Positions 44,656 through 52,110 of a stretch of 64,000 nt of DNA are shown here, piece by piece. Each line of letters starts with the position of its first letter. Position 1 is the first letter of the stretch. The position numbers and the translations under genes were made by a program. A model generated the notes under the pieces. The model was not told where the DNA came from, searched no databases, and saw only the letters and a list, made by a program, of their open reading frames with translations. This stretch comes from an uncultured Clostridia bacterium (GTDB lineage: Bacteria; Bacillota; Clostridia; Oscillospirales; Acutalibacteraceae), in assembly GCA_947581635.1 (NCBI GenBank), contig CANPVE010000006.1, positions 62,001 to 126,000 on the forward strand. Direction: 5' to 3'.

Positions 44656-46002
44656 TTGAAAAACATCATAGAATTTATTGAGAATAAAAACACAGTCATA
44701 TGGGGTATGGGGCGCGAAGGTATATCCACATTCAATTATATCCGCTCGGTATATCCCGAAATGCACCTCACTTTGGCGGACTCAAAGACAATAGACCCGT
44801 CAGCCTATCCGAATTGTGATTTTATTGACACCGAGGCGGACGGAGTTGACTTTGAAGGCTTCGACTGCATCTTCAAAAGTCCGGGAATACCCGTATTTAA
44901 TCCCGAAAAGCTATCGGGACGTCTCACGTCACAAACAGAAGTGTTTCTCGCGGCATTTGGAGGGAATACCATAGGCATAACGGGCACCAAGGGCAAGAGT
45001 ACCACTTCGTCACTGCTCTATCATATAATGAAAAGTCACGACGACAACACTATATTTGTCGGCAATATCGGAATTCCGTGTCTTGACTACATCGATCGCG
45101 TCAATGAAAACACAACGGTTGTTTTTGAGATGTCCTGCCACCAGCTTGAATTCGTGGAACATTCACCGCACATCGGTGTTATTCTCAACCTGTATGAAGA
45201 ACATCTGGATCACTACATTACGATGGAAAATTATATAAAAGCAAAATCTCATATATTTTCACATCAGTGCGAGAACGATGTCATTGTGTTGAATTGCTCG
45301 GATTTGCAGACTTTGAGCGCGTACACCCGCAAGGGCAGACTTGTCACCGCCTGTGACGGTCTGGGCGAGTGTGTCCCCGCAGATATTTCAGTGAGCGGCA
45401 CGACAATTACCGTTCCCAACGGCTCGATTGAAATTAGTCACGATGATACCTGTCTTGTCGGCAAGCACAATCTTTACAATATAGGCATTGATTACTATAT
45501 CTGTAAATCCCTCACAGATATGAGCGACGAGGAATTTAAGGCAGGACTGCGCACCTTCAGGCCGCTGGCCCACCGTTTGGAACGGGTCGGCACTTTCGGC
45601 GGCGTGACCTATTATGACGATTCGATATCCACTATATGCCGCTCTGCGATAAACGCGGTTAAATCCTTGGGAAATGTGGGGACAATAATATTGGGCGGAA
45701 TGGACAGAGGCATTGACTATACCGATTTGGCGGAGTTTCTCAAGACAGCCGAAATAGACAACATTGTGCTTGTCGGCCAGACAACCGAGCGTATGCGGCG
45801 GCTCTTTGAAGAAGCGGGTATCTGCGAACGTATACAGGTATATCCATGTTATTACTTCGACGAGGGTGTGACGAAAGCGAAGGAAGTCACGGCGAACGGC
45901 AAGATATGCCTGCTTTCGCCGGCGGCTTCAAGCTACGATATGTTCAAGAATTTCGAGGCGCGCGGCGACGAATTTCAGCGGCTCGTGAAAGAGAATGATT
46001 AG
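44656..46002 (+). CDS. murD: UDP-N-acetylmuramoylalanine--D-glutamate ligase
   Basis: About 448 aa. Adds D-glutamate to UDP-MurNAc-L-Ala in the cytoplasm. Mur ligase features: WGMGREGIST near the N-terminus, P-loop ITGTKGKSTTSSLL, EMSCHQLEFVEHSPHIGVILNLYEEHLDHY, HNLYNIG, HRLERVG and YYDDSIST. Terminal SPAASSYDMFKNFEARGDEF is typical of MurD. It is not in a dcw cluster. The start is uncertain: the frame opens at 44590 and TTG at 44656 begins the conserved part, following AAAGGA at a somewhat long spacing. Inverted copies of the intergenic repeat flank this gene. Confidence 0.88.
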   Translation: MKNIIEFIENKNTVIWGMGREGISTFNYIRSVYPEMHLTLADSKTIDPSAYPNCDFIDTEADGVDFEGFDCIFKSPGIPVFNPEKLSGRLTSQTEVFLAAFGGNTIGITGTKGKSTTSSLLYHIMKSHDDNTIFVGNIGIPCLDYIDRVNENTTVVFEMSCHQLEFVEHSPHIGVILNLYEEHLDHYITMENYIKAKSHIFSHQCENDVIVLNCSDLQTLSAYTRKGRLVTACDGLGECVPADISVSGTTITVPNGSIEISHDDTCLVGKHNLYNIGIDYYICKSLTDMSDEEFKAGLRTFRPLAHRLERVGTFGGVTYYDDSISTICRSAINAVKSLGNVGTIILGGMDRGIDYTDLAEFLKTAEIDNIVLVGQTTERMRRLFEEAGICERIQVYPCYYFDEGVTKAKEVTANGKICLLSPAASSYDMFKNFEARGDEFQRLVKEND

Positions 46003-46215
46003 GAAAACACTGAAATCAAGCGAGCGAAGCTACAGTGGGGTTCCAAGGGGCAAGGCTCCTTTGGCAGGAGCGTGGGAGCACAGTCACACAGTCGAAGCGG
46101 CAGGCTGAACGGGCAAAATGTATCCGGATTAAAGAAAAGTTAGGGCGAATACGGTGCAGGCAGCCATTTTCACCAAACTGTCGCCGTTTTTTGATTGCAA
46201 AAATAAATGCTGATA
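46003..46215 (+). repeat. Intergenic structured repeat, copy 11 (forward), right flank of murD
   Basis: Begins right after the murD stop: ATCAAGCGAGCGAAGCTACA, GTGGGGTTCCAAGGGGCAAG, GAACGGGCAAAATG, ATTAAAG, GGGCGAATACGGTGCAGGCA, CACCAAACTG, CCGTTTTTTGATTGC, AAAAATAAATGCTG. Shares an identical stretch with copy 10. Confidence 0.85.
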
Positions 46216-46331
46216 TTGTTTAAAAAGTTCATTTCCATTGGTCGGAAAAACCATGGGAATAAATTCGGATTGATTATACAGAATAAATAACACAGTCGAT
46301 ACAAAAATGACAGGAAACCGTATAATTCGAG

Positions 46332-47093
46332 ATGATTACTATATTTGACAATTCAAAGCCCGTCGGAATTTTTTCGGTCGAGCACATTTTTCTTTTGGCA
46401 GCGGCAGCGCTGGTGTGTGCCGCTGCAATATTGATAGGTCAGCGGCTGAATGAGCGCAGCAAGCGTTCATTTCTTATAGTGTTGTGGGGAACATTTACTG
46501 CGGTTGAGCTTTCCAGATATGTTTACTTCGGATTTTTCCCCGAGCAGTTTGATATAAGAACAGGGCTGCCGTTTCACCTTTGTTCGATATCAATATTTAC
46601 CTATCCGGTCGCGGTTTTTACCAAAAACGAGACTTTTCGCAACTTTATATACGCGGTGAATATGCCGGGCGCCTTGTTCGCGCTCATTACACCCGATGTG
46701 GGCAGTTCCACGGTGTTCAGCTTTTACTTTATGCATCTCATGGCGGCTCATACTTTCATAGTGCTTATACCGTTGTATATGGTGCTGTGCGGATTTTTTC
46801 GCCCCGATTCACGGCGGCTGCCGGGCGTGGCGCTCATGCTGGCGGTCTCAATGCTGCCCGCCTTACTGCTCAACGGCGTTCTCGGCAGCAATTATTATTT
46901 CATAAACGGGCCTGTGCGCGGCACACTAACGCAGGTCTTCGCGGACTGGCTGGGCGACGGGCTGTATCTGCTGCCTATGCTTGCGGCTCTGCTCGCGGCG
47001 TGGGGGATTCTGTATCTGCCGTTTGATATTGCCGAATTGCGCAGGGCGCACAGCCGAGATAAATCTACAAAGGGAGGCGCACAGCCAAATTGA
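46332..47093 (+). CDS. TIGR02206/YwaF family membrane protein
   Basis: 253 aa, seven predicted helices. Features: FSVEHIFLLAAAALVC, LWGTFTAVELSRYVYFGFF, GLPFHLCSISIFTYP, GALFALITPDVG and LGSNYYFINGPV. This matches the YwaF family of unknown function. It overlaps the next gene by 4 nt (ATTGA), so they are cotranscribed and translationally coupled. Confidence 0.85.
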   Translation: MITIFDNSKPVGIFSVEHIFLLAAAALVCAAAILIGQRLNERSKRSFLIVLWGTFTAVELSRYVYFGFFPEQFDIRTGLPFHLCSISIFTYPVAVFTKNETFRNFIYAVNMPGALFALITPDVGSSTVFSFYFMHLMAAHTFIVLIPLYMVLCGFFRPDSRRLPGVALMLAVSMLPALLLNGVLGSNYYFINGPVRGTLTQVFADWLGDGLYLLPMLAALLAAWGILYLPFDIAELRRAHSRDKSTKGGAQPN

Positions 47094-47767
47094 AACGTGA
47101 AATAGGAATGGATTCTGCTGAACTGCTCTATGAAAACTGGCCGGGGCAGTTCGACAGCTTTTCACACATGGAATTCGCCTGCTCAATTCCTCAGGTGCTT
47201 TTTCTGATATCCACAGTCAAGCCCAACGGCAAGCCAAACCTCTGCTTCCACTCCTGGAGCAGCTTTGGAGGAGACGCGGGCGGATACTTCGCGGTAATGC
47301 AGAACGTCGCGCACATCACCCACACTTATCAGAATATAGTGCGTGAGGGGGAGTTCTGTATTAATTTTGTCAGCGCGGATTATTATTCAAACTGCATCGC
47401 GACAATAATCAACAATTCGATTATTGACGATGAATTCGAGGCGGGGAATTTTACATTGGAGAAATCGCTTAAGATAAAAACGCCGCGCGTCAAGCAGAGT
47501 TTTATGTCGTTGGAGTGTCAGCTGGCCTGCAACGTGGATTTGTCGCGCATGGGAATAAATTCCATGATAATAGGCCGTGTTGTCAATGCCGCTATTGAAG
47601 AAAAGTACATAGAGGGCGTGGACAAGCGTTACGGCAAAGAGGGCTTCATGTTCAATATACATGAACCTGCGGACTATGCCACGGGTCAGCTCAACGATAC
47701 TCATGTTGCCTCTCTGGAAGTGTTGGGAAGCTACGCCGAGATGAAAAACAATCCGCTTGGAAGCTGA
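47090..47767 (+). CDS. Flavin reductase-like protein
   Basis: 225 aa with the split-barrel FMN-binding fold of the flavin reductase / DIM6 family: FACSIPQVLFLISTVKPNGKPNLCFHSWSSFGGD, THTYQNIVREGEFCINFVSADY, ECQLACNVDLSRMG and IGRVVNAAIEEKY. Probably FMN-dependent oxidoreductase; substrate unknown. TTG start overlaps the ywaF-like stop, with AAAGGGAGG upstream. Confidence 0.88.
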   Translation: MKREIGMDSAELLYENWPGQFDSFSHMEFACSIPQVLFLISTVKPNGKPNLCFHSWSSFGGDAGGYFAVMQNVAHITHTYQNIVREGEFCINFVSADYYSNCIATIINNSIIDDEFEAGNFTLEKSLKIKTPRVKQSFMSLECQLACNVDLSRMGINSMIIGRVVNAAIEEKYIEGVDKRYGKEGFMFNIHEPADYATGQLNDTHVASLEVLGSYAEMKNNPLGS

Positions 47768-47799
47768 TTGTCAGAAAAATTATATAAATAAACACAAAT

Positions 47800-47845
47800 A
47801 TCCGCTGTATAAGCATCTTTACGGCTCATACAGCGGATGTTTTTA
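47800..47845. terminator. Bidirectional terminator
   Basis: ATCCGCTGTAT (47800-47810) pairs with ATACAGCGGAT (47828-47838), then GTTTTTA. Confidence 0.85.
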
Positions 47846-47867
47846 TATATCGGGTTTTAATAAGGAT

Positions 47868-48593
47868 TTATTTTCTGCCGCTCACGTCCTTGTAGGTTTC
47901 GTGAACTGTGCCGATTATTATTAATATCGCCACGCCGATGGAAACCATAAAGGGAATCGGAATCGTACCATAGATATCGCTGCTAAAAGGGGCAAAGACA
48001 AAGAGTGATATTGCAAAGCTCATCAGCCATGAGCGAATACCGAGGAACCTTTGATAAGACTTAAATCTCTCCGCGCTTATCGGGTACGGGCGTTTTATTG
48101 GAGATGTTATATCAAAAAATCTTGCCTCGTCTGTACCGGCAAATACGAACAGGAATACCCCTGCCGCAACCAGCAGACCAAACGCCATGTTTGCTAAGCT
48201 CTCAGTTCTCAACAGATATTCATACCACTCATATCCAAAGACTGCCGCCATGCAAAGTACCACGCCCGTCGCAATGAGCGTTCCCTGCTTTATCTTGAAC
48301 GTGTCGTATTCTTTTTTCCTCTTTGGGGAAATCACGGCGTCGGCGCCGTCAACTCCTGTCTGCATATTGATGCCCAGCGCGGAGCGGATTTCACCCAGTG
48401 AGCCGAATTCGCCCACCACCTTGCCGAATGCCTCGTCGCCGCCCGCGCCGTCTTGGATCAGCGCGTTGAACTTGTCAACCATCGAGCAATACATATCGTT
48501 CTTCATGTTCAAAGTCTCCTGCGTGTGTGGGAGTGAGGCGAATACGTTGTTCAAATAAGTTTGTATCATTTCAAAATACTTGGAGTTTTCCAT
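47868..48593 (-). CDS. HAAS-domain (permease prefix) membrane protein
   Basis: 241 aa. N-terminal HAAS-type helical domain (MIQTYLNNVFASLPHTQETLNMKNDMYCSMVDKFNALI, GEFGSLGEIRSAL), then four membrane helices. Such proteins are nearly always encoded next to a PadR regulator, as here; PadR lies 24 nt upstream. Function unknown, often linked to envelope stress. ATG at 48593 follows AAAGGGTGG. Confidence 0.85.
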   Translation of the reverse strand: MENSKYFEMIQTYLNNVFASLPHTQETLNMKNDMYCSMVDKFNALIQDGAGGDEAFGKVVGEFGSLGEIRSALGINMQTGVDGADAVISPKRKKEYDTFKIKQGTLIATGVVLCMAAVFGYEWYEYLLRTESLANMAFGLLVAAGVFLFVFAGTDEARFFDITSPIKRPYPISAERFKSYQRFLGIRSWLMSFAISLFVFAPFSSDIYGTIPIPFMVSIGVAILIIIGTVHETYKDVSGRK

Positions 48594-48617
48594 AATAAAA
48601 TCCACCCTTTCTTTTTG

Positions 48618-48953
48618 TCAATTCAATTTGTCGATAAACGCGCCTATAACGACCTTGGCGAGCTGCCATTCTTCGCACTTTTCGGAGAGGAATTTCCTGC
48701 CGCTGTCTGTTATCGTGTAGTATGTGCGCTGTCTGCCGAAGGTCTCTGTGCCTGAGTATGAGCGAATGTATCCGTTGCGCTCGAGCCGCGTGAATGTGGA
48801 ATACAATGTGGTTTCCTTGATTGGATATCTTCCGCCGGAGCGCTCGGAAATACATCTGGATATCTCATAACCATATGAATCTCCGCCCGACAACACGCTC
48901 AGCACAATGACGTCGTTATAGCCGCGCATTATGTCGCTGCTCAATTCAGCCAT
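48618..48953 (-). CDS. PadR family transcriptional regulator
   Basis: 111 aa winged-helix protein: VIVLSVLSGGDSYGYEISRCI, ETTLYSTFTRLERNGYI and RTYYTITDSGRKFL, the PadR pattern. First gene of a two-gene operon with the HAAS protein. A perfect 10-bp inverted repeat around its own promoter suggests autorepression. Confidence 0.93.
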   Translation of the reverse strand: MAELSSDIMRGYNDVIVLSVLSGGDSYGYEISRCISERSGGRYPIKETTLYSTFTRLERNGYIRSYSGTETFGRQRTYYTITDSGRKFLSEKCEEWQLAKVVIGAFIDKLN

Positions 48954-49009
48954 TCTGCACCTCTCTTTACCTTTTTGCTCTGATTTTAGCTGTATATGCG
49001 ATACCGCGA

Positions 49010-49061
49010 ATTACTTCATCTGATGATATAATTACTATACCACATGAAGTAATCTTTGTCA
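49010..49061 (-). promoter_or_regulatory. padR promoter with operator
   Basis: Minus strand: TTGACA (49061-49056), 17-bp spacer, TATAGT (49038-49033). ATTACTTCAT lies in the spacer (49053-49044) and its exact complement ATGAAGTAAT lies past the -10 (49019-49010). The arms straddle the -10, a likely PadR site. Confidence 0.8.
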
Positions 49062-49088
49062 ACCTGAAATCAGATATTTTTACGTCGG

Positions 49089-49217
49089 TATTTACTTTTT
49101 TGCAATCAAAAAGGCGGGAAAAGTTTGGTGAAAGGGGGATAATAAACACGAAATTTGTTTATTGTCCCCCTATTGGAATCCCACGCTTTGCCAATTATTT
49201 TTAAACGCTGTTGCCTG
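49089..49217 (-). repeat. Intergenic structured repeat, copy 12 (reverse, internal hairpin)
   Basis: Minus-strand reading: CAACAGCGTTTAAAAATAAT, TGGCAAAGCGTGGGATTCCA and CTTTCACCAAACTTTTCCCG, CTTTTTGATTGC, AAAAAAGTAAATACC. In the middle, GGGGGATAATAAAC and GTTTATTGTCCCCC form a long hairpin. Confidence 0.78.
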
Positions 49218-49309
49218 TAAAAAGTATAATTCCGCGCTTTACATTTAAAAGCGGATAATGTATAATATACACTGTTTGAATTATTTTTTAAAAACGATGA
49301 AAGGCTGAT

Positions 49310-50443
49310 TTGAAAATTATGCTGCAATTTGAGGAATTAATACTTACACTGCGGAATATGAAGCCCGACCTTGATGACCTCAGAGAGGCTCTGGGCTACG
49401 ATAAATTGAAATCCGAGGCGGCGGAGCTTGAAAAGCAGGCGGCGGCCCCTGATTTTTGGGACGATATGGAGAATTCCCAGAAGGTGCTCAAGAAAACTAG
49501 CACGCTCAAGAGCAAGGTAAATGACTTCGACGCGCTCTACACCAAGTATGAGGATGCAATGACGCTTGCAGAGCTTGGCAACGAGGAGGGTGAGCTTGAA
49601 CTGCTGGATGAGGCGGCAGCCGAGGTGGAAGCCGTCAGGAAGTCGCTCGACGAGCTGCGTCTGACTACGCTGCTCACGGGCGAATACGACGCGAACAACG
49701 CCATTCTCACCTTCCACGCGGGGGCGGGCGGCACTGAAGCTCAGGACTGGGCGGAAATGCTCTTCCGTATGTATAACCGCTGGAGCGAACGCCACGGCTT
49801 CAAGACCAAGACCATTGACTATCTCGATGGCGATGAGGCGGGTCTTAAGAGCGCTTCTATACTCATCGAGGGAACTAACGCATACGGCTATCTGAAATGC
49901 GAAATGGGAGTCCATCGTCTTGTCAGAATTTCTCCGTTCGACTCTTCGGGACGCCGTCATACATCTTTTGCTTCGCTCGAGGTGATGCCGGAAATTGACG
50001 ACGATGTACAAGTAGAAATCCGCCCTGAAGATTTGCATATTGACACCTATCGTTCCAGCGGCGCGGGCGGCCAGCATATAAACAAAACCGACTCCGCCGT
50101 GCGCATTACGCATATCCCCACAGGAATAGTCTGCGCCTGCCAGAATGAGCGCAGTCAGGTGCAGAACAAGGCTATGGCTATGAAGATGCTAAAATCCAAG
50201 CTGATGGAGATAAAGGAGCGCGAAAACCTCGAAAAGATTGAGGATATCAAGGGCGTTCAGAAGGAAATAGCGTGGGGCAGCCAGATTCGCTCATATGTGT
50301 TCATGCCCTACACACTTGCGAAGGACCATCGCACCGGCTACGAGATGGGCAACATAAACGCGGTGATGGACGGCGACATCGACGGTTTCATAAACGCGTA
50401 TCTTAAAGCGCAAAGCCTCAATGCTTTGGGAAATTTTGAATAG
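49310..50443 (+). CDS. prfB: Peptide chain release factor 2
   Basis: 377 aa. Recognises UGA and UAA stop codons. The RF2 tripeptide SPF is in VRISPFDSSGRRH, and the catalytic GGQ is in SSGAGGQHINKTDSAVR. The gene is continuous. The in-frame UGA and shift site near codon 25 found in many RF2 genes are missing, so it is not controlled by that frameshift. TTG at 49310 lies 5 nt after AAGG; ATG at 49319 is an alternative. Confidence 0.95.
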   Translation: MKIMLQFEELILTLRNMKPDLDDLREALGYDKLKSEAAELEKQAAAPDFWDDMENSQKVLKKTSTLKSKVNDFDALYTKYEDAMTLAELGNEEGELELLDEAAAEVEAVRKSLDELRLTTLLTGEYDANNAILTFHAGAGGTEAQDWAEMLFRMYNRWSERHGFKTKTIDYLDGDEAGLKSASILIEGTNAYGYLKCEMGVHRLVRISPFDSSGRRHTSFASLEVMPEIDDDVQVEIRPEDLHIDTYRSSGAGGQHINKTDSAVRITHIPTGIVCACQNERSQVQNKAMAMKMLKSKLMEIKERENLEKIEDIKGVQKEIAWGSQIRSYVFMPYTLAKDHRTGYEMGNINAVMDGDIDGFINAYLKAQSLNALGNFE

Positions 50444-50490
50444 TTCCTGCTGTGGATTTAATCCAATCAAAAAGGGAAGTGGTTTCATAG

Positions 50491-50967
50491 ATGTTTTATT
50501 TCGGGGAGATAGCGGCGCTCGCGATATGCTGGCTGTTTTACAGTGAATTTCATTGGATGCTGCAGCGCAGAGTGCGCAAGGTGTGCAGTCGTGAATTTAT
50601 AAAAAGGAATTTCAAGACGATATTTGATAAAATATTTTTCACACCCGTGAGCGGCAAGGCAAAGCTCGGCACGTTGTATTATATCAACATACTGTTGTTC
50701 TGGTTGCTCCTGGTGATGACGCTGTTCCATCTGGCGTTCGGCTGGATAAGCTCTCTCAGCGGCTTCATCAGAGTGATTACCACGATCCTGGTGTTGGTTT
50801 TGGGTTTGACGGGCGCTTCATGCTCGGCGGGCAGCACGGAGTATGTGTGTATAAACCGGAATATCACTTCTCCCAAGCGCATTTTGGCGCTGCAAGTTGT
50901 TTCCTTTTTGTCCGAACTGACTTTGATGCTGGCCTATCTCTATTTTGCGTGGGCGTTTATAGGATAA
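50491..50967 (+). CDS. Hypothetical membrane protein
   Basis: 158 aa. Predicted helices at about 4-20, 62-80, 90-108 and 135-155. A basic stretch (RRVRKVCSREFIKRNFKTIF) follows the first helix. I do not recognise the family. It lies between prfB and the TIR gene; the TIR gene has its own promoter. Confidence 0.65.
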   Translation: MFYFGEIAALAICWLFYSEFHWMLQRRVRKVCSREFIKRNFKTIFDKIFFTPVSGKAKLGTLYYINILLFWLLLVMTLFHLAFGWISSLSGFIRVITTILVLVLGLTGASCSAGSTEYVCINRNITSPKRILALQVVSFLSELTLMLAYLYFAWAFIG

Positions 50968-50994
50968 TTTTTGCATAAATTTTCATAATTGCTG

Positions 50995-51023
50995 TTGTTT
51001 TTTTGTGTTTTGTGTGCTATAAT
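50995..51023 (+). promoter_or_regulatory. Promoter of the TIR gene
   Basis: TTGTTT (50995-51000), 17-bp spacer, TATAAT (51018-51023). Confidence 0.65.
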
Positions 51024-51089
51024 CTGCTTGAGGGATTGTTTGCCGTTTGCGGCGGCTTTCCAAAAATTAAGGTTTTGGAGGTCTTTTCG

Positions 51090-51884
51090 TTGAATGTAAA
51101 AAAGCCGTTTAATTCATATAAAGGCGATGGCAAGTTTGCATACGCCTGCTATTCCATTGAAGACATGGATTATGTTTTTCCGTTGCTTAAAAAGCTCAAT
51201 GATAACAGATACCGCATAAGATACGACGAGGGCGTGCAGGATGAGGATACTGTGGACGCCTTGCGAAGGCACAATATTAAGAGATGCGACGTGTTCCTCA
51301 TATTCATGTCGAAAAATCTTCTGCTCTCACCGTATTGTCTCAGCCAGCTCGAGTTGGCTCAGAGGTTTGGTGTGAATATGTACATGATTTACCTTGACGG
51401 CGGAGATACCCTCAGTCAGGCTTCAAAGCTTTTTCCGGATCGCGTGAACGGCATACGCACCGATGAGTGTTCAGAAGACGTTATCATGGACGTTATGGAG
51501 CAGCTTCTTGAGAATTGCCGCGAACCTGAGAAGGTTGAGGAACGTGTTTATACTTACGACGAGCTTTTGGACGAGGTTTACCCCGAGCAGAAGAACGAGA
51601 GCAGCGGTGTATTTGAGGCCACTGTGAGCCAGGACGCGGCCAAGATAGAAAAGGCTGCCGCCTCTGCCGCTACGGCTTCTAAGAAAGCAATTACCCAGAA
51701 ACGCCAAAAGAACGGAAAAGAATTCATCAATGCAGTGGTGGTTGTGGCTGTTATGATAGCTTTGGCTATCCTGCTTTACTTCCTCTTTGGCGACCAGATC
51801 AATGAGGCTCTTAATCCCGATGAAGTTGTGAACTTTATTCCTACATCAATCAAGACAACAACTATATTTGACCTTCTTTCATAA
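51090..51884 (+). CDS. Membrane-anchored TIR-domain protein
   Basis: 264 aa from TTG at 51090 (GGAGG site 8 nt upstream). Residues 10-130 form a TIR-like domain: YKGDGKFAYACYSIEDMDYVFPLLKKL, RYDEGVQDED, RCDVFLIFMSKNLLLSPYC, LELAQRFGVNMYMIYLDGG. A linker rich in Ala and Lys follows, then a single membrane helix (about 210-232, INAVVVVAVMIALAILLYF) and a short outer tail. In NAD-hydrolysing bacterial TIRs the catalytic Glu falls at the position held here by Gln86, so activity is doubtful. It could be a scaffold or sensor. Confidence 0.78.
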   Translation: MNVKKPFNSYKGDGKFAYACYSIEDMDYVFPLLKKLNDNRYRIRYDEGVQDEDTVDALRRHNIKRCDVFLIFMSKNLLLSPYCLSQLELAQRFGVNMYMIYLDGGDTLSQASKLFPDRVNGIRTDECSEDVIMDVMEQLLENCREPEKVEERVYTYDELLDEVYPEQKNESSGVFEATVSQDAAKIEKAAASAATASKKAITQKRQKNGKEFINAVVVVAVMIALAILLYFLFGDQINEALNPDEVVNFIPTSIKTTTIFDLLS

Positions 51885-51886
51885 AG

Positions 51887-51934
51887 ACAGTCGGGCGTAC
51901 GGCTTGGTTTGAGCGTATGTCCGACTGTTTTTCT
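51887..51934 (+). terminator. Terminator after the TIR gene
   Basis: ACAGTCGG pairs with CCGACTGT, followed by TTTTTC. Confidence 0.85.
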
Positions 51935-52036
51935 CTAAAAATTACAGAGAAATCGGTAAAATTAAGTATATGTTTTTTCTCAGGATTTTTGTTATAATTT
52001 CATTGAATGTAAATGTTGATTACAGGTGAAAAATAA

Positions 52037-52078
52037 TACGCCCGAACGTCACAGTTATGTGTCGCTCGGGCAATATTT
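52037..52078 (-). terminator. Terminator of the large lipoprotein gene
   Basis: GCCCGA...TCGGGC inverted repeat with T-rich tracts on both sides, downstream of the stop at 52111. Confidence 0.75.
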
Positions 52079-52110
52079 TTGTGGTTTTGCGCGGTTAATT
52101 CGATATATGT

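Noticed and set aside
49310..49400. Programmed frameshift in prfB
   Set aside because: No in-frame UGA and no CTTTGA slippery site near codon 25; the frame is continuous.
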